Source: a virus. Taken from it: DNA of 64,000 nucleotides. Location: positions 1 to 64,000 of IMG/VR virus record IMGVR_UViG_3300037349_000099; one strand, given 5' to 3'. The notes beneath the pieces were generated by a model. It was given only the letters and a program-made list of their open reading frames with translations, was not told the DNA's origin and made no database searches. Shown here piece by piece: positions 31,201-38,071 of the stretch; the stretch's first letter is position 1; each line of letters starts with the position of its first letter. The translations under genes and the position numbers were made by a program.

Positions 31201-34007
31201 TCCAGGCGCTTGCCGACGTGCTTCTCGGTCCAGTCCTGAATCGCCTTCTTGACCTTGCCGTCCTTGTCGTCGGCCACGCGCGCGGTCAGGATCTTGACGT
31301 TGTTCCCCTCGGCCAGCCACTTCTTGATGCGGTCGACCATCGGCTGAATCGGTTCGCCTATGACGGTTGGACCCTTGAAGCCGTCGTAGTGGGCCAGCGT
31401 CCCGTCGAGGTCCACGCCGATCCACTTGTCGCCCTTGGCTTCGGGCTGGGCTGATTCGGCAGGCTTTGAGCCACCCTCTTCCACCTTGCCCGCAACTGGC
31501 TGATTCTGCGCGGGTGGGGACTGGACTGATTCTTGGAATAGTTTGCGCTCCGCTTCCGCGACCGCCGTTCCCCATGCTTCGGTGTCGTCGGGATTCAGTC
31601 CACGGCTCAGGAGGTCGCTCTTGATCTTGCGATACTCCTCTGGGGTAATCTCTCGCTCCGCCTTCTTCTCTTCTGGCTTCAAACGCTCAAATGGCGCTGC
31701 TGGCCATGCGCGCCCGTCGTCGGTCTTGACCCCAGCAACCTTGCGCTTCGGATCAACGTGCGTCACAGTGCCCGGCTTCTTGCCGTCCATCAGAACGCGG
31801 TCGCCCTTCTTCGGGGTGAAGGGGGTTTCCTGTTTTGGCACATCATTTGAGGCGTCGGGCGTGGTAGATGAGTTGCGCTGGTTGAAGGACTCCATCGCGG
31901 CATCGTGCGCAGCCTTGACTAAGCTCGCGTACTGGCGATGCTGGTCCATCTTCCCAGCGATCCTTGCGCGCTCCCCTTTTTCGTAGTCGGGATGCGTCAG
32001 GTCATTGACCGCCGCAATCTCTTTCGGCACCACCTGGAGTTCCGCCGAGTTCCCGTCCGGCGTCTTGACCTGGAACGTGTGCGACCGGAAGCCGTAAGGG
32101 TCGGACCCCTTCTCAAAGTTGTCCTGCTCGCGCACGACCTGAAAGCTGTCCTTGATCTTCTGCGCTACCTGATCGCGCGCCGCTGGTGAGTCCACGACGA
32201 TCCGGCCGCCGAGGTAGTCGGGAATGGTTTCCGCCGGCTGCTTCTCCTGGTCCAGCTTCTCGGCCAGGTCCGCCGGAGCCTTCTTCTCGCGGATGCCCTC
32301 AACTTTTGCGCCCGGTATGCCTTGGACCGTCGCATTGGCCTGCCGCTCCAGCCACGGAGCCTGGGCCTGCGCCGCCTTCTGCAAGGTGGCAGGGTTATCC
32401 GTCGATTGCAGGATCTGGCGTCCGGTGTCGGGTTCGTGCTTGCCGATGGGCTGTGGCTGGTTCGTCGCCTGCGCTGTGGCTGGCTGGAGAGGCTTGGGGG
32501 CATCCTTGGGTGGTACGGGGCGCGCGGGGACGGACGCCATGATTGCCGCGGCGAGCGCCTTGGCGTCGGATGGCTTCGGCGTGCTGCCTTTGTCCGGTGC
32601 AACCTGGGCGGGTTCGGGCGAGAGAGGTTTGCCAGAGAGCGCATCGGCCGCCGTGGCAAGGTTGGCCTGCTGGGGCGTGTTGGGCGCTTTCCCGGTCTGG
32701 GTGTTACGCACTGCCTCATCGAGTAGAGAGGATACAGCAGCATGCGCGTCGGCTGCGCGGTTGGCTCCCTCCATATCGCCGCTCTCGTGAGCGCGCCGAC
32801 CCGTCTCGTCGATTGCGTTCAAGAGAGCTTGGTTTTCGGCTGGCGTCTGGCTTGTCACCTTTCCGCGATGGTCGGCAACTATCTGATCCAGGAGTGATTG
32901 TTCTGCGTTCTGCGCCTGTGGGACCGGGGGTTGTTCCGGTACCGGCTTGGGACCGGCGTGGATGGTGGTCCCTTGCTCGCTCTCCGGGCCTTGTAGGGTA
33001 TCGAAGATGTCGGCGGCGGTCGGGGTAGGCGGCTTTGGCGTCGGCGTCGGCGCGACAGTTTCGGGAACTTCTGGTGCTCCGAGTGGCTTGCCGCTGAGGG
33101 CGTCGGATGCGGATTGAAGATTGGGAGGGGGAGATTGAGGTGTTGGCGCTGGACTCGGTGCAACCTGCTCAGGTACAGGCGGCGCGGCGGGCGGCTGGTT
33201 GGCGTTGATGCCTTTGCCTGCGCGGACAATCTCATCGGTGGCGGCAAGGTTATCGAGGTTGGGTGTCATTGTCGGCCCGGCTGGGCGTGGACTTGTGGGC
33301 GGAGGCTGGCCGCGCAGTTCGGCGGCACGGGCATTGCGTAGCCCCTCCCAACCTCCCAAGTCACGCGCTCCGAGCAACGCCGCAGCAGCTTGTGGCGCTC
33401 CAACCGTTACGGCTGCGAGTGCATCGCTTTCGTTGCCTGCTCCCTCTCCGGGGTTGGCATTTTGGATGAAGCGACCGGCAACCGGCACGGCTTGGATAGC
33501 ATGAGCGATGCTGGAGTATGGGTCTCCGCCCCTATAGGCGTCTACCGCTTTTCCTGCCTCCCCAGTCGCCCGCATGAACTCGCCACCGACTCCCTCCGCA
33601 ACCTGCACGGCGGGACCGCCAAGAGCTTCGGCGGCATTCCTGAACGGATGCCCCTCGAGGTCTTCTATTCTCTGATCCCGCATCAGATTGGACTCTGCCA
33701 CCGTGGCAGGGAGTCCAAGGTTGTGAGCCACCTTACCGATGTAGCTAGGTTCCGACTGGTTCGCTACAGCCTGCTCCGCTGGCGAAAGCGGCAACTGCTT
33801 GTTGTTCGGGACTGGCACACCTGGCCGGTTCTCAATGTCCTGCTGATATTGACTCTGCGGCTGCGCGGGAGCCTGCGCTCGCTGTACGGGCGCTGCCTTC
33901 GCTGGCGCTGGACCTTGCAGGCTATAACCGGGAGGCGGAGGAGGAGGGTCGGAATCTTGGAGGTCATATCCCGCTGGAGGAGGAGGAATCGTTGCGGCTG
34001 AGCCCAC
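22266..34007 (-). CDS. Giant polyvalent protein: RelA/SpoT-like, HAD, N6-methylase and SNF2-type helicase regions
   Basis: A 3913-residue protein (GTG start, GAGG upstream), by far the largest here. Residues 1-540 are Pro/Ala-rich. About 550-700 is RelA/SpoT-like (DYLGGRIVV, PYGFRSHTFQV, AELQV). About 855-960 is HAD-like (VDLDGTLAHYDG, KILTARV). Around 1450-1540 is a DNA N6-methylase (NVLEPAMGVGNF, ISNVPF). About 2130-2700 is an SNF2-type helicase (HEVGAGKT, FIDEAHEYKN, QREGRILRQGN). The final 1000 residues are helical, like other large polyvalent proteins. Phage P1 DarB also joins methylase and helicase and is packaged in the head to block restriction. Its place among virion genes suggests injection with the DNA. 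Confidence 0.9.
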   Translation of the reverse strand: MGSAATIPPPPAGYDLQDSDPPPPPPGYSLQGPAPAKAAPVQRAQAPAQPQSQYQQDIENRPGVPVPNNKQLPLSPAEQAVANQSEPSYIGKVAHNLGLPATVAESNLMRDQRIEDLEGHPFRNAAEALGGPAVQVAEGVGGEFMRATGEAGKAVDAYRGGDPYSSIAHAIQAVPVAGRFIQNANPGEGAGNESDALAAVTVGAPQAAAALLGARDLGGWEGLRNARAAELRGQPPPTSPRPAGPTMTPNLDNLAATDEIVRAGKGINANQPPAAPPVPEQVAPSPAPTPQSPPPNLQSASDALSGKPLGAPEVPETVAPTPTPKPPTPTAADIFDTLQGPESEQGTTIHAGPKPVPEQPPVPQAQNAEQSLLDQIVADHRGKVTSQTPAENQALLNAIDETGRRAHESGDMEGANRAADAHAAVSSLLDEAVRNTQTGKAPNTPQQANLATAADALSGKPLSPEPAQVAPDKGSTPKPSDAKALAAAIMASVPARPVPPKDAPKPLQPATAQATNQPQPIGKHEPDTGRQILQSTDNPATLQKAAQAQAPWLERQANATVQGIPGAKVEGIREKKAPADLAEKLDQEKQPAETIPDYLGGRIVVDSPAARDQVAQKIKDSFQVVREQDNFEKGSDPYGFRSHTFQVKTPDGNSAELQVVPKEIAAVNDLTHPDYEKGERARIAGKMDQHRQYASLVKAAHDAAMESFNQRNSSTTPDASNDVPKQETPFTPKKGDRVLMDGKKPGTVTHVDPKRKVAGVKTDDGRAWPAAPFERLKPEEKKAEREITPEEYRKIKSDLLSRGLNPDDTEAWGTAVAEAERKLFQESVQSPPAQNQPVAGKVEEGGSKPAESAQPEAKGDKWIGVDLDGTLAHYDGFKGPTVIGEPIQPMVDRIKKWLAEGNNVKILTARVADDKDGKVKKAIQDWTEKHVGKRLDVTDVKDPHMVSLYDDRAVPVERNTGKLLAEPQPEGNNNNAAKPGISGKPNADAETASQRSVDVPQEEKPAGSNAGAKPAGAADERKPAADAHAAGEEKPLGQQGGGEGKEEVEDKVSQAAAIIKANPDMERFNPGGVVDEIAKQLDIPRSEANKLYVEAGRKVSAAKPARSFYKPPTPQVAPMAGTSPLGAKPEMHTYEAEVSKYAGDPHPKTVQIEAENRRHAEQLLAEKYPGMRISSAGRVEKPVEKSVEKEETKPSTEAPHEPTSRSETGGGRPAADTGGRDRAGVAPAPESVREGTDKSELSPEGDKEHGPVVRPGAPRVRSGRPQPGPGAGSDEGIDLSPAGPVIEEAEKESRKPTPRRNKDWYEHPEDWAISGGPLAKLDGNMAALEILRDIQQNPRKATDDEKTKLANYVGWGALSRVFNEEYLKQSREEESPEDYSPEGGYDYQARYWKNKATETPEYKRERERWRAANKRLRELLTPDEYKEAEDSTINAHYTSPELVRFMWDAVKKMGFKSGNVLEPAMGVGNFLGMMPPEIRSKVQAVGNDKDTVSAGISKLLYPEAQIFNKPFEDLILPNNEMDLAISNVPFFEVNVYDRNYPKLNAMLHDYFFVKSMDKVKPGGLVAFITSTGTMDRQSSAIREALAGQADLVSAFRLPSSAFKANAGTDVTTDLIILRKRLPGEEPGGESWMKAVPTKFPLEQEPGKMHEHPFNEYYLAHPENMLGTAVSSKKMRGNQRFALKKPERPIADLLKEALDRIPKNIVKTAPKPTGANQAETEAVYAEDNVQEYQYVVDDKGILKQRREGKLVYPPAAMDKGKIKSIPKTSRIKAMVKLRETMNRLLYEMKTLPDDEASNKQIAHSRAQLEKQYNSFVKQYGLVNSTANRIFNEDPHYPRLLALENYDRAKKESTPADIFRKRTIYPRQSLTSISQDPGEALQQVLAERGYPDVDLMAQLQGKTPKEAAQSLIDAGVLFRDPISGEYQTREKYLSGYVRTKLDDAKAAVAQGNKEYQANVDALEKVQPAFLHITDDPATSISVRLGGTWIPIPALEQFAKDTFKSDGTFTYTDGTWSVELDNSRTPENTNQWATQRIHGADLLQDALNLKQTTIYDIVDKKQILNADETTNARAMQERIRQEFQKWALNSKDWKEPLEKAYNYAFNNLAEQEYDGSFLTFPGMNPEIKLEPHQVNAIWRMIQDGRALLAHEVGAGKTFEMVAAVMEGRRTGVFKKPMIAVPNHIVDQFRKEFLFLYPGANILVPTEKDFDSKNRQRIMSQIATGDYDCIILPHSQFNLMDISPERQKKTIQGEIDQLDDALRGAIADDPDYAGLTIEQAEAKAASDKQKRKSQTVKQLVKSRLQFKERLKELSDLKADKAIGFDDTGVDALFIDEAHEYKNLKYFTKMQRIAGLQQANSKRSFRLLAKLQYLQEVNNGRGVFFATGTPVQNTMAELYTMMKYVAPDVLERAGIKYFDDWAANFGSVITAMELSADGRSFKARSKFARFQNVPELMRMFRAFADVKTAADLNLKRPELEGGKPIVITVPGSEKLDEVVKDLMQRAEAIRSGSVRPDEDNMLKVTSEGRKAATDLRLLDAAIKDEVDSKINVAVRQILKEHRAGEEDKLTQMVFLDMYRATDDKDNELLNLYKDMRQKLIDGGVKPEEIAIIGDYNTRAKRQALFERVNAGDVRILLGSTQRMGAGTNAQQRLKALHHIDLTWRPGDLTQREGRILRQGNMNKSVRIYNYLTERSFDAYMAQTLQSKAEFLSQILSGRSASRTITDAAADMVMSLEEMKVAASGNPDIKLKYDLEMKLAQLQTVERGFEASKRDAHSRVRSIDSSIASSKRAVIRMELAQAAIDKAKGPDGDGFTMEVDGKKFTDRKSAGEYIEAMAIPGVRFYMKVNGVEVSVDPTGTIKEHDPNVIGKDGTHWIDVPSVSYDLEFEESSSYFHNNRAPQYTMESLVRSIEANMRSIPKHIAREVKSIAANEEDKPQFQKLADREEFPEQKELEKVRADLDEVEKRLGLGNVNSGSQADKEETAAEVDTSAEPEPAEEQEEEGDDVEDGPEPSSPKDTAKKFLQGGRGANLPDSGTLSAFGFLNPAVVNQLFPGMAGGIYQWAGDGPTPGKTQQAIMREERGQMDRRMARALAALEQESNAWDKRPRADFLAFADAVEHVGGKTVADLSVKDQQLAGILEKAYQERKDYIDAMGFGPINDWIDNYFAHWWERPSLARKTIKKFMGVGKRPLEGKASFRKQRKIPTTRDGIDIGLTPATWNPVRGALMKIYEMDQFIMAHQLLKVIKDSGTAKFVRAGTQAPEGWDKIDDKIGTVWRRATTIDDQKVEGATYDKTYMGGKRPIPSIAIEDLEDASGKALVITGHYWAPADAAKVFNNFVSKGLAGRSAIFDALRWANNNLNAMQLGISAFHATVTTVNAAASDVSLGVEQLFQGKPVKAAGNALAGIALLPSLVRTIKNGWKATREYMKPGTYPEMEKEADWIARSGGRLAPSTLELSPIRKAINAWNSGTNWDKAKSLPGALLQAGVWPVLEFWVPKMKIGAFYLMAHNLLEEAQKKNWTPEKLRERMQEAWDAVDDRFGQIVYENRFWPRGLKDALQLTFRAVGYTNGDVRIYGGAIVDTAKAAGLVATGHGKEARITPRMSFALSSFLCTAILGAAGTFLCTGHLPKDPLHYLYIEDSHGIMHSIAGYPDQIVSFVKHPEQTVINKIAPLWSVIGQAINNQDFYRTEIRHTDDSAPKQAEEFAGWSAKQELPFSATGAAHLLEERGAQDNAWSMIQTAIHNPAPVAESFFGFNQAPAFIQNSKAVNMARDYERANYTPGTRTQREADRRNAKHVVEDMYRAKATGKPGFDQKVIDAYKTADILDESDLAKARFQARVQPIVAATRDLHHEQALNVYLAATPDEQKQLRPVIGHKARTIDDDSDMSAEQKVTMKKAYSDALNPKPKFKGPAVGPVV

Positions 34008-35543
34008 TTACTTTACCTCATTGCCTGTCTGCGGATCGCGCCATGCGCCGCCGCGGTAAACAACGCTTCCCTTGGGTCCGGTCGCCACATGCTCGCCAGG
34101 TGTGGCTGGGCCTGCGAAACTCTGCGGCGCATTGGCCTTCGCTGCGGGGGCTGCTGGCGCCGCCGGACTCGCCGCGGACTGTGCTGTCGCCGATGGGAGT
34201 AGGTGACTGACCGCGCTACCGTCTTTCCTTCGCCAGACAAGGTTTTCATCCACTGTCAGCGGGTCAACTGTCTGACCGCGCCGCGTGAGTTCGTCCTCGT
34301 AGGCGTCCTGTGTCGCTTGCATATCCGTCTGGGCTGCCTTGATTGCATCAGGGTCGTTTGGAGCCTTATTCAGCGCATCCTGCGCTTTGGTAACGGCCTT
34401 GTCCTTTGCCCTCGCCGCCGCATCTATTGCTCCCCGCGTCTCTTTGTCCTGGGCAATCGAGGTTCGCTTATCGAGGCGCTGGTCGGCGCGATCTGCCGCT
34501 ACTCCTGCGCTATCGTCCTTGAGTTGCTGATAGAGTTTCACTGCCTTTCCGAGCAAAACCTTCTTGGCGGGATCGGTCTCCATACTGAACTTCATCGCCA
34601 GAGCAACAGGATTCGACGGCAGTTTGTCGCCGGACTGGTCTGCGAGTTGCTGCTTGATCTGCTCAAGTTGCTGGTTGTAATCGGCCTTCTGGTTGGCAGT
34701 TTGCTCGGCGACCTCATCCTTAGCGACATTTCCGAAAGCTGTCCCCATCCCGCGCGCCTCTGAGCCAATATCCTTTTGGCGGTCGCTTTCGGCCTTATAG
34801 TTGGACAGGTTGCGGTCTTCCTGCTGCTGGATGACTGCGGCCTGGCCTTGGCGCGCCGCTTCCGCGGCCTGGTAGTTAGAGTTCGGAGCGTTGATGGGAG
34901 CGTTGCCCATGCGCTTGGGGAAGATGGCCCGGAGTATCTTAGTGCCAGTTCCCGGCTTGTAAAGTTCCGAGGGGTTGATAGTCTCTCCGGTCTCCGGGTC
35001 CACTGCGGAGGTCAGAACCTTGCCTGTCTGCGGGTCACGGTAGGGGATTGGCGCGGCAAGAGCTTGTCGCCGTTGCTCAAGTGGGGCGTTCTGAGCACTT
35101 GGCCCTGGGGTGTTTTGAAGAGCCGCGGAGGACTGGGCCGCCCGCCCTGCCGCATCAAGTGCTCCCTGTTGCGCCTGACTGAATCTTTGGTACCCGTCAT
35201 TCGCCCATGACTTTGGCGCTCCCCTTGCGGCTGGCCCATTGCCAGATGGAGTAACGGCGTTGGGAGTCGCCGCTGGCTTCGGTTGCGCCGGTGGAGGCGT
35301 CTGGATAGCCTGTCCGTTCGCCTGCGCGCCTGCGCGTATCGCCTGTGCCGCGTTCGAGGCTGGCGCTTGGGGCATCGCGCCAGATGTCGGCTGCGCGGGT
35401 GCCTGTACGCGCTGTGGGGCGTTTGCTGCCGCCAACTGTGCGCCCTTATCGCCACTCCCATCAGCGGGCGGATTGAGCAGGTTGCTAAGGAGTGCGCCTA
35501 GTTTTTCGTCGTCGGACTGGTACATGGGGCCTTCATCGGCCAT
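34008..35543 (-). CDS. Probable internal virion protein, Ala/Gln/Pro-rich
   Basis: A 511-residue protein abutting the giant gene. The N-terminal 140 residues are disordered (Ala/Pro/Gln). A long helical region with Gln-rich coiled coils (ADYNQQLEQIKQQLADQSGD, then RADQRLDKRTSIAQDKE) follows, then an Ala/Pro tail ending GAWRDPQTGNEVK. RDPQTGKVLTSAVDPETGET near residue 170 is a short repeat-like motif also echoed at the end. It is probably a core or ejection protein co-packaged with the polyvalent protein; this is inferred from position and composition. Confidence 0.55.
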   Translation of the reverse strand: MADEGPMYQSDDEKLGALLSNLLNPPADGSGDKGAQLAAANAPQRVQAPAQPTSGAMPQAPASNAAQAIRAGAQANGQAIQTPPPAQPKPAATPNAVTPSGNGPAARGAPKSWANDGYQRFSQAQQGALDAAGRAAQSSAALQNTPGPSAQNAPLEQRRQALAAPIPYRDPQTGKVLTSAVDPETGETINPSELYKPGTGTKILRAIFPKRMGNAPINAPNSNYQAAEAARQGQAAVIQQQEDRNLSNYKAESDRQKDIGSEARGMGTAFGNVAKDEVAEQTANQKADYNQQLEQIKQQLADQSGDKLPSNPVALAMKFSMETDPAKKVLLGKAVKLYQQLKDDSAGVAADRADQRLDKRTSIAQDKETRGAIDAAARAKDKAVTKAQDALNKAPNDPDAIKAAQTDMQATQDAYEDELTRRGQTVDPLTVDENLVWRRKDGSAVSHLLPSATAQSAASPAAPAAPAAKANAPQSFAGPATPGEHVATGPKGSVVYRGGAWRDPQTGNEVK

Positions 35544-35554
35544 AGCGCACTCTC

Positions 35555-36142
35555 CTAACCAATGTTGGCATTTTCTTCATCCTCTGCGCCGTGAGTGGCC
35601 GCAGTGGCAGCCGCCTGATTCCAGATATTCGCCGCCGGATCAGTGATTGCCGCCGACTTCGCCATGACATCGAGTGAGGAATTAGCCTCTCCGCCCATGT
35701 TCTTGGCCATCTGGGAAGCGAACTGCGCAGGGAACTCGGTTGCCTGAAGCACGTTTTTGTTGTAGCCCGCGCCCGCCCCGATGCGCTCCTGGTTCGCCTG
35801 AGCCTCTTCGCCGGAGATGTCGCGCGTACCCTGCTGCGTCATAGCCTCGGTTGCGGCGACTCCGCCCGCAGAGTTCCCGCCGGTCCTGAGCGCCTGCCCC
35901 TGGAGCATGTTCCCCGCCGCACGCGCCTTCGCGTCTGCCGTGTTGGCGACAATCTGGTTTGTCGTCGTCTGGAACTGCCCACCCTGCCCGTAGGGATTGC
36001 TCGCCGCATATTTTGAAAGTTGGCTCTCATAGTCGCCCTCGGCGTTCTGGGCCTGAGCGTAGGAGTTCTGGGCATCGTTGTAATAGCCAGCGTTCTGATC
36101 CGCCGATGTCTTGTCCGTTCTTTCAACTGCTTCACGTCCCAT
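35555..36142 (-). CDS. Probable virion protein, Ala/Gln/Asn-rich
   Basis: A 195-residue, mostly helical protein rich in Ala, Gln, Asn and Gly (NEQ-rich repeats such as QNAGYYNDAQNSYAQAQNAE). Composition and position resemble internal core proteins of podoviruses. No motif gives a specific function. Confidence 0.55.
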   Translation of the reverse strand: MGREAVERTDKTSADQNAGYYNDAQNSYAQAQNAEGDYESQLSKYAASNPYGQGGQFQTTTNQIVANTADAKARAAGNMLQGQALRTGGNSAGGVAATEAMTQQGTRDISGEEAQANQERIGAGAGYNKNVLQATEFPAQFASQMAKNMGGEANSSLDVMAKSAAITDPAANIWNQAAATAATHGAEDEENANIG

Positions 36143-36154
36143 TTTCCTACCCCC

Positions 36155-36577
36155 TCAAATCTCTCTAAAGAAACTGGCAAAGCGTGTGTCGGTGCGTCTG
36201 AATCCGGCTTCTTTCATCGCGCCCTTGACCTGCTTGACGATCTTTCGCGTTACCAGACACCTGATCCAATTGAAGCCCATTGCGCGCAATGTGTAGAGAA
36301 CTCCCGGCGCGCAATCCCCTACCGTCAAAGTGACCCTTGGACTGCACCCGACCAGCATCATCTCCACGCCTTTGGACTCGAAGATGACTCCGCCAAAAAC
36401 TTCATTCCCGCGCTCGATCACATAGGCCAGAGGAATGTTGTCCACCTGCCTGCCGTCCTCGTCGAAGATATTGGGCAGCGGGTAGCTCGTCCCGTCGCGC
36501 TCATTCTGTTCGTGGATCTTGCGCAACAAGAGCGGGATGTCTTTGGGTTGCGCCAGCCGGAGGGTTGTCTTGCTCAC
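36155..36577 (-). CDS. GNAT-like protein
   Basis: A 140-residue protein from a GTG overlapping the preceding stop (GTGA). RLAQPKDIPLLLRKIHEQNE and VIERGNEVFGGVIFES match the start and central strands of GNAT acetyltransferases; the acetyl-CoA loop is poorly conserved. GNAT-like proteins occur in podovirus virion clusters with unclear roles, so catalysis is uncertain. Confidence 0.5.
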   Translation of the reverse strand: MSKTTLRLAQPKDIPLLLRKIHEQNERDGTSYPLPNIFDEDGRQVDNIPLAYVIERGNEVFGGVIFESKGVEMMLVGCSPRVTLTVGDCAPGVLYTLRAMGFNWIRCLVTRKIVKQVKGAMKEAGFRRTDTRFASFFREI

Positions 36578-36852
36578 TTTCCCGCCTTCAAAATCGGTAC
36601 GTTGTGTTTTCTTGCATGGGCTGCGGTCTGTGCGTGGCTCGCTTCGAGGGCTTCTATTTCCTTTTTCAAGATGGCCTTCATGTCGAGGTCGCCTGTATTC
36701 GTCTTGGGCGAGGCATGGCCGCACAGGGCACACGAATCGTGGCCCACGTAGACCGCGATGTGGTGCTCCGCGCCGCTAATGGGTTCATGCAGCACGATGT
36801 AGTGCCGCCCCAGCGACAGATCGACGTGCTGCTCTTTTACCTGCCAAGCCAT
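36574..36852 (-). CDS. Small hypothetical protein with CxxC
   Basis: A 92-residue protein from ATG at 36852, overlapping the upstream gene by 16 bases. HHIAVYVGHDSCALCGHA suggests a single metal-binding motif; the C-terminal half is a charged helix (MKAILKKEIEALEASHA). Function unknown. Confidence 0.55.
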   Translation of the reverse strand: MAWQVKEQHVDLSLGRHYIVLHEPISGAEHHIAVYVGHDSCALCGHASPKTNTGDLDMKAILKKEIEALEASHAQTAAHARKHNVPILKAGK

Positions 36853-37262
36853 AGCACCGCCCATAGAATCTTGCATCCGTAGTGAATCGCCTGGTCCTGC
36901 GTCGAGTTGATCCATCCCTCACACTTCGCAAAATCTGTAAAGAAATGGATAACCAACTCTGCCAAACCCATGGCGACAGACCCGGTTATGAGATAGACCA
37001 TCGCGCAGTGGATCATCGAGTGGGCAAATAGTGCTCGCATCCAATGCTCGCCGACACTCTTGTGCCGGTTCTTGGCATCACTCAGGAACTGCCCTTGCAA
37101 TGGGAAGTCACAAAGCGCATGCCCGGCAAAGAGCAGAATAAGCGTCGCCAGCAGTGACCCCTTCCCCAGCGACAAACACGGTGCCTGTACCAGTCTAGGG
37201 ACGAATCCCAACAAGCCATTTGCATGACACGATCCGAAGATCATCAGGGGCCCACCGATCAT
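36837..37262 (-). CDS. DUF3307-like membrane protein
   Basis: A 141-residue membrane protein. The segment LLFAGHALCDFPLQGQFLSD, followed by AHSMIHCAMVYLITGS and GLAELVIHFFTDF, matches DUF3307-type integral membrane proteins with His/Asp pairs in helices. The start at 37262 overlaps the stop of the preceding gene (ATGA). The role in the phage is unknown. Confidence 0.65.
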   Translation of the reverse strand: MIGGPLMIFGSCHANGLLGFVPRLVQAPCLSLGKGSLLATLILLFAGHALCDFPLQGQFLSDAKNRHKSVGEHWMRALFAHSMIHCAMVYLITGSVAMGLAELVIHFFTDFAKCEGWINSTQDQAIHYGCKILWAVLWLGR

Positions 37263-38068
37263 ATCGCTGTCAACCTCGCACCATTCCCGCCGCTATTCCC
37301 GCCGCCGCCCGGCACCCCGTTCACAAGAGCCTGTCCGACCGGCTCCCACTTGTCATTCATCGCTCCGGCAATCGTCGAACTCAACTGGAAGTGCTTGCCG
37401 TCAAAAGCAACAACCTGAGACTGTGAATAGTTGGTGTTCAGGATCGTCGCCGATGGCCGCGTTACCTGCTTTGAACCGCGCCCAGCCACATACCCACTGT
37501 AGGGGCCGTTCGACCCGTAGACCTGAATCTGCGGAACCTGCCCCGGTGCGCCCTGGCCGACCACGTTGGCGAAGTTCCAGTTATTCAGAGCCATGCCGGG
37601 TTCGGAGGCCGCGCTCGACTGCAACCCGGCATTGACTGCCGTCTGCTGGATCAGTTGGTGAGTATTCCACGTGGAACCGTCGTAGCTCGACCGGATACGC
37701 ACGAAAGGCGCTTGCCCTGGCGCTGGGATGCTCACGGTATTGTTGGCCGATACGGGCAGCACCGTGACGCCCTGCGAGAAGTTCTTGACCGGCGAAGTGC
37801 TGACCTCGTGGTAGATCGTCGCCTTGGCAGCCTGCGCGGGATTGGTGATGGTGAGGCTGATGGTGCCGTTTGCGCCCGCCGCGGTCGCCGTCGCTGGCGG
37901 TGGGGGTGTGCTACCCGCCTTCTGGACTCCACTGGTCGGATTGAGCCAGTTGGTTCCGGTGACTTGATTATGCAGCTCGTGCTGGTCGTTGAAAGCGAGA
38001 AGCAGACGGCGCAGGTCTTCTTTGTTGCCTGAGACAGCCGACTCGATGAGACTGCGGGTTTCGCTCAT
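37259..38068 (-). CDS. Probable virion protein, beta-rich
   Basis: A 269-residue protein. A short helical N terminus is followed by Pro/Ala linker and a fibronectin/Ig-like region (NGTISLTITNPAQAAKATIY), then a Gly/Ser/Asn-rich domain. It directly follows the large appendage gene in transcription order. Possibly a tail or capsid-surface component; the exact role is not known. Confidence 0.55.
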   Translation of the reverse strand: MSETRSLIESAVSGNKEDLRRLLLAFNDQHELHNQVTGTNWLNPTSGVQKAGSTPPPPATATAAGANGTISLTITNPAQAAKATIYHEVSTSPVKNFSQGVTVLPVSANNTVSIPAPGQAPFVRIRSSYDGSTWNTHQLIQQTAVNAGLQSSAASEPGMALNNWNFANVVGQGAPGQVPQIQVYGSNGPYSGYVAGRGSKQVTRPSATILNTNYSQSQVVAFDGKHFQLSSTIAGAMNDKWEPVGQALVNGVPGGGGNSGGNGARLTAI

Positions 38069-38071
38069 CCA

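Noticed and set aside
36155-36733. Longer start for the GNAT-like gene
   Set aside because: The extra N-terminal residues are the shadow of the upstream gene; the GTG at 36577 with the GTGA overlap is the better start.
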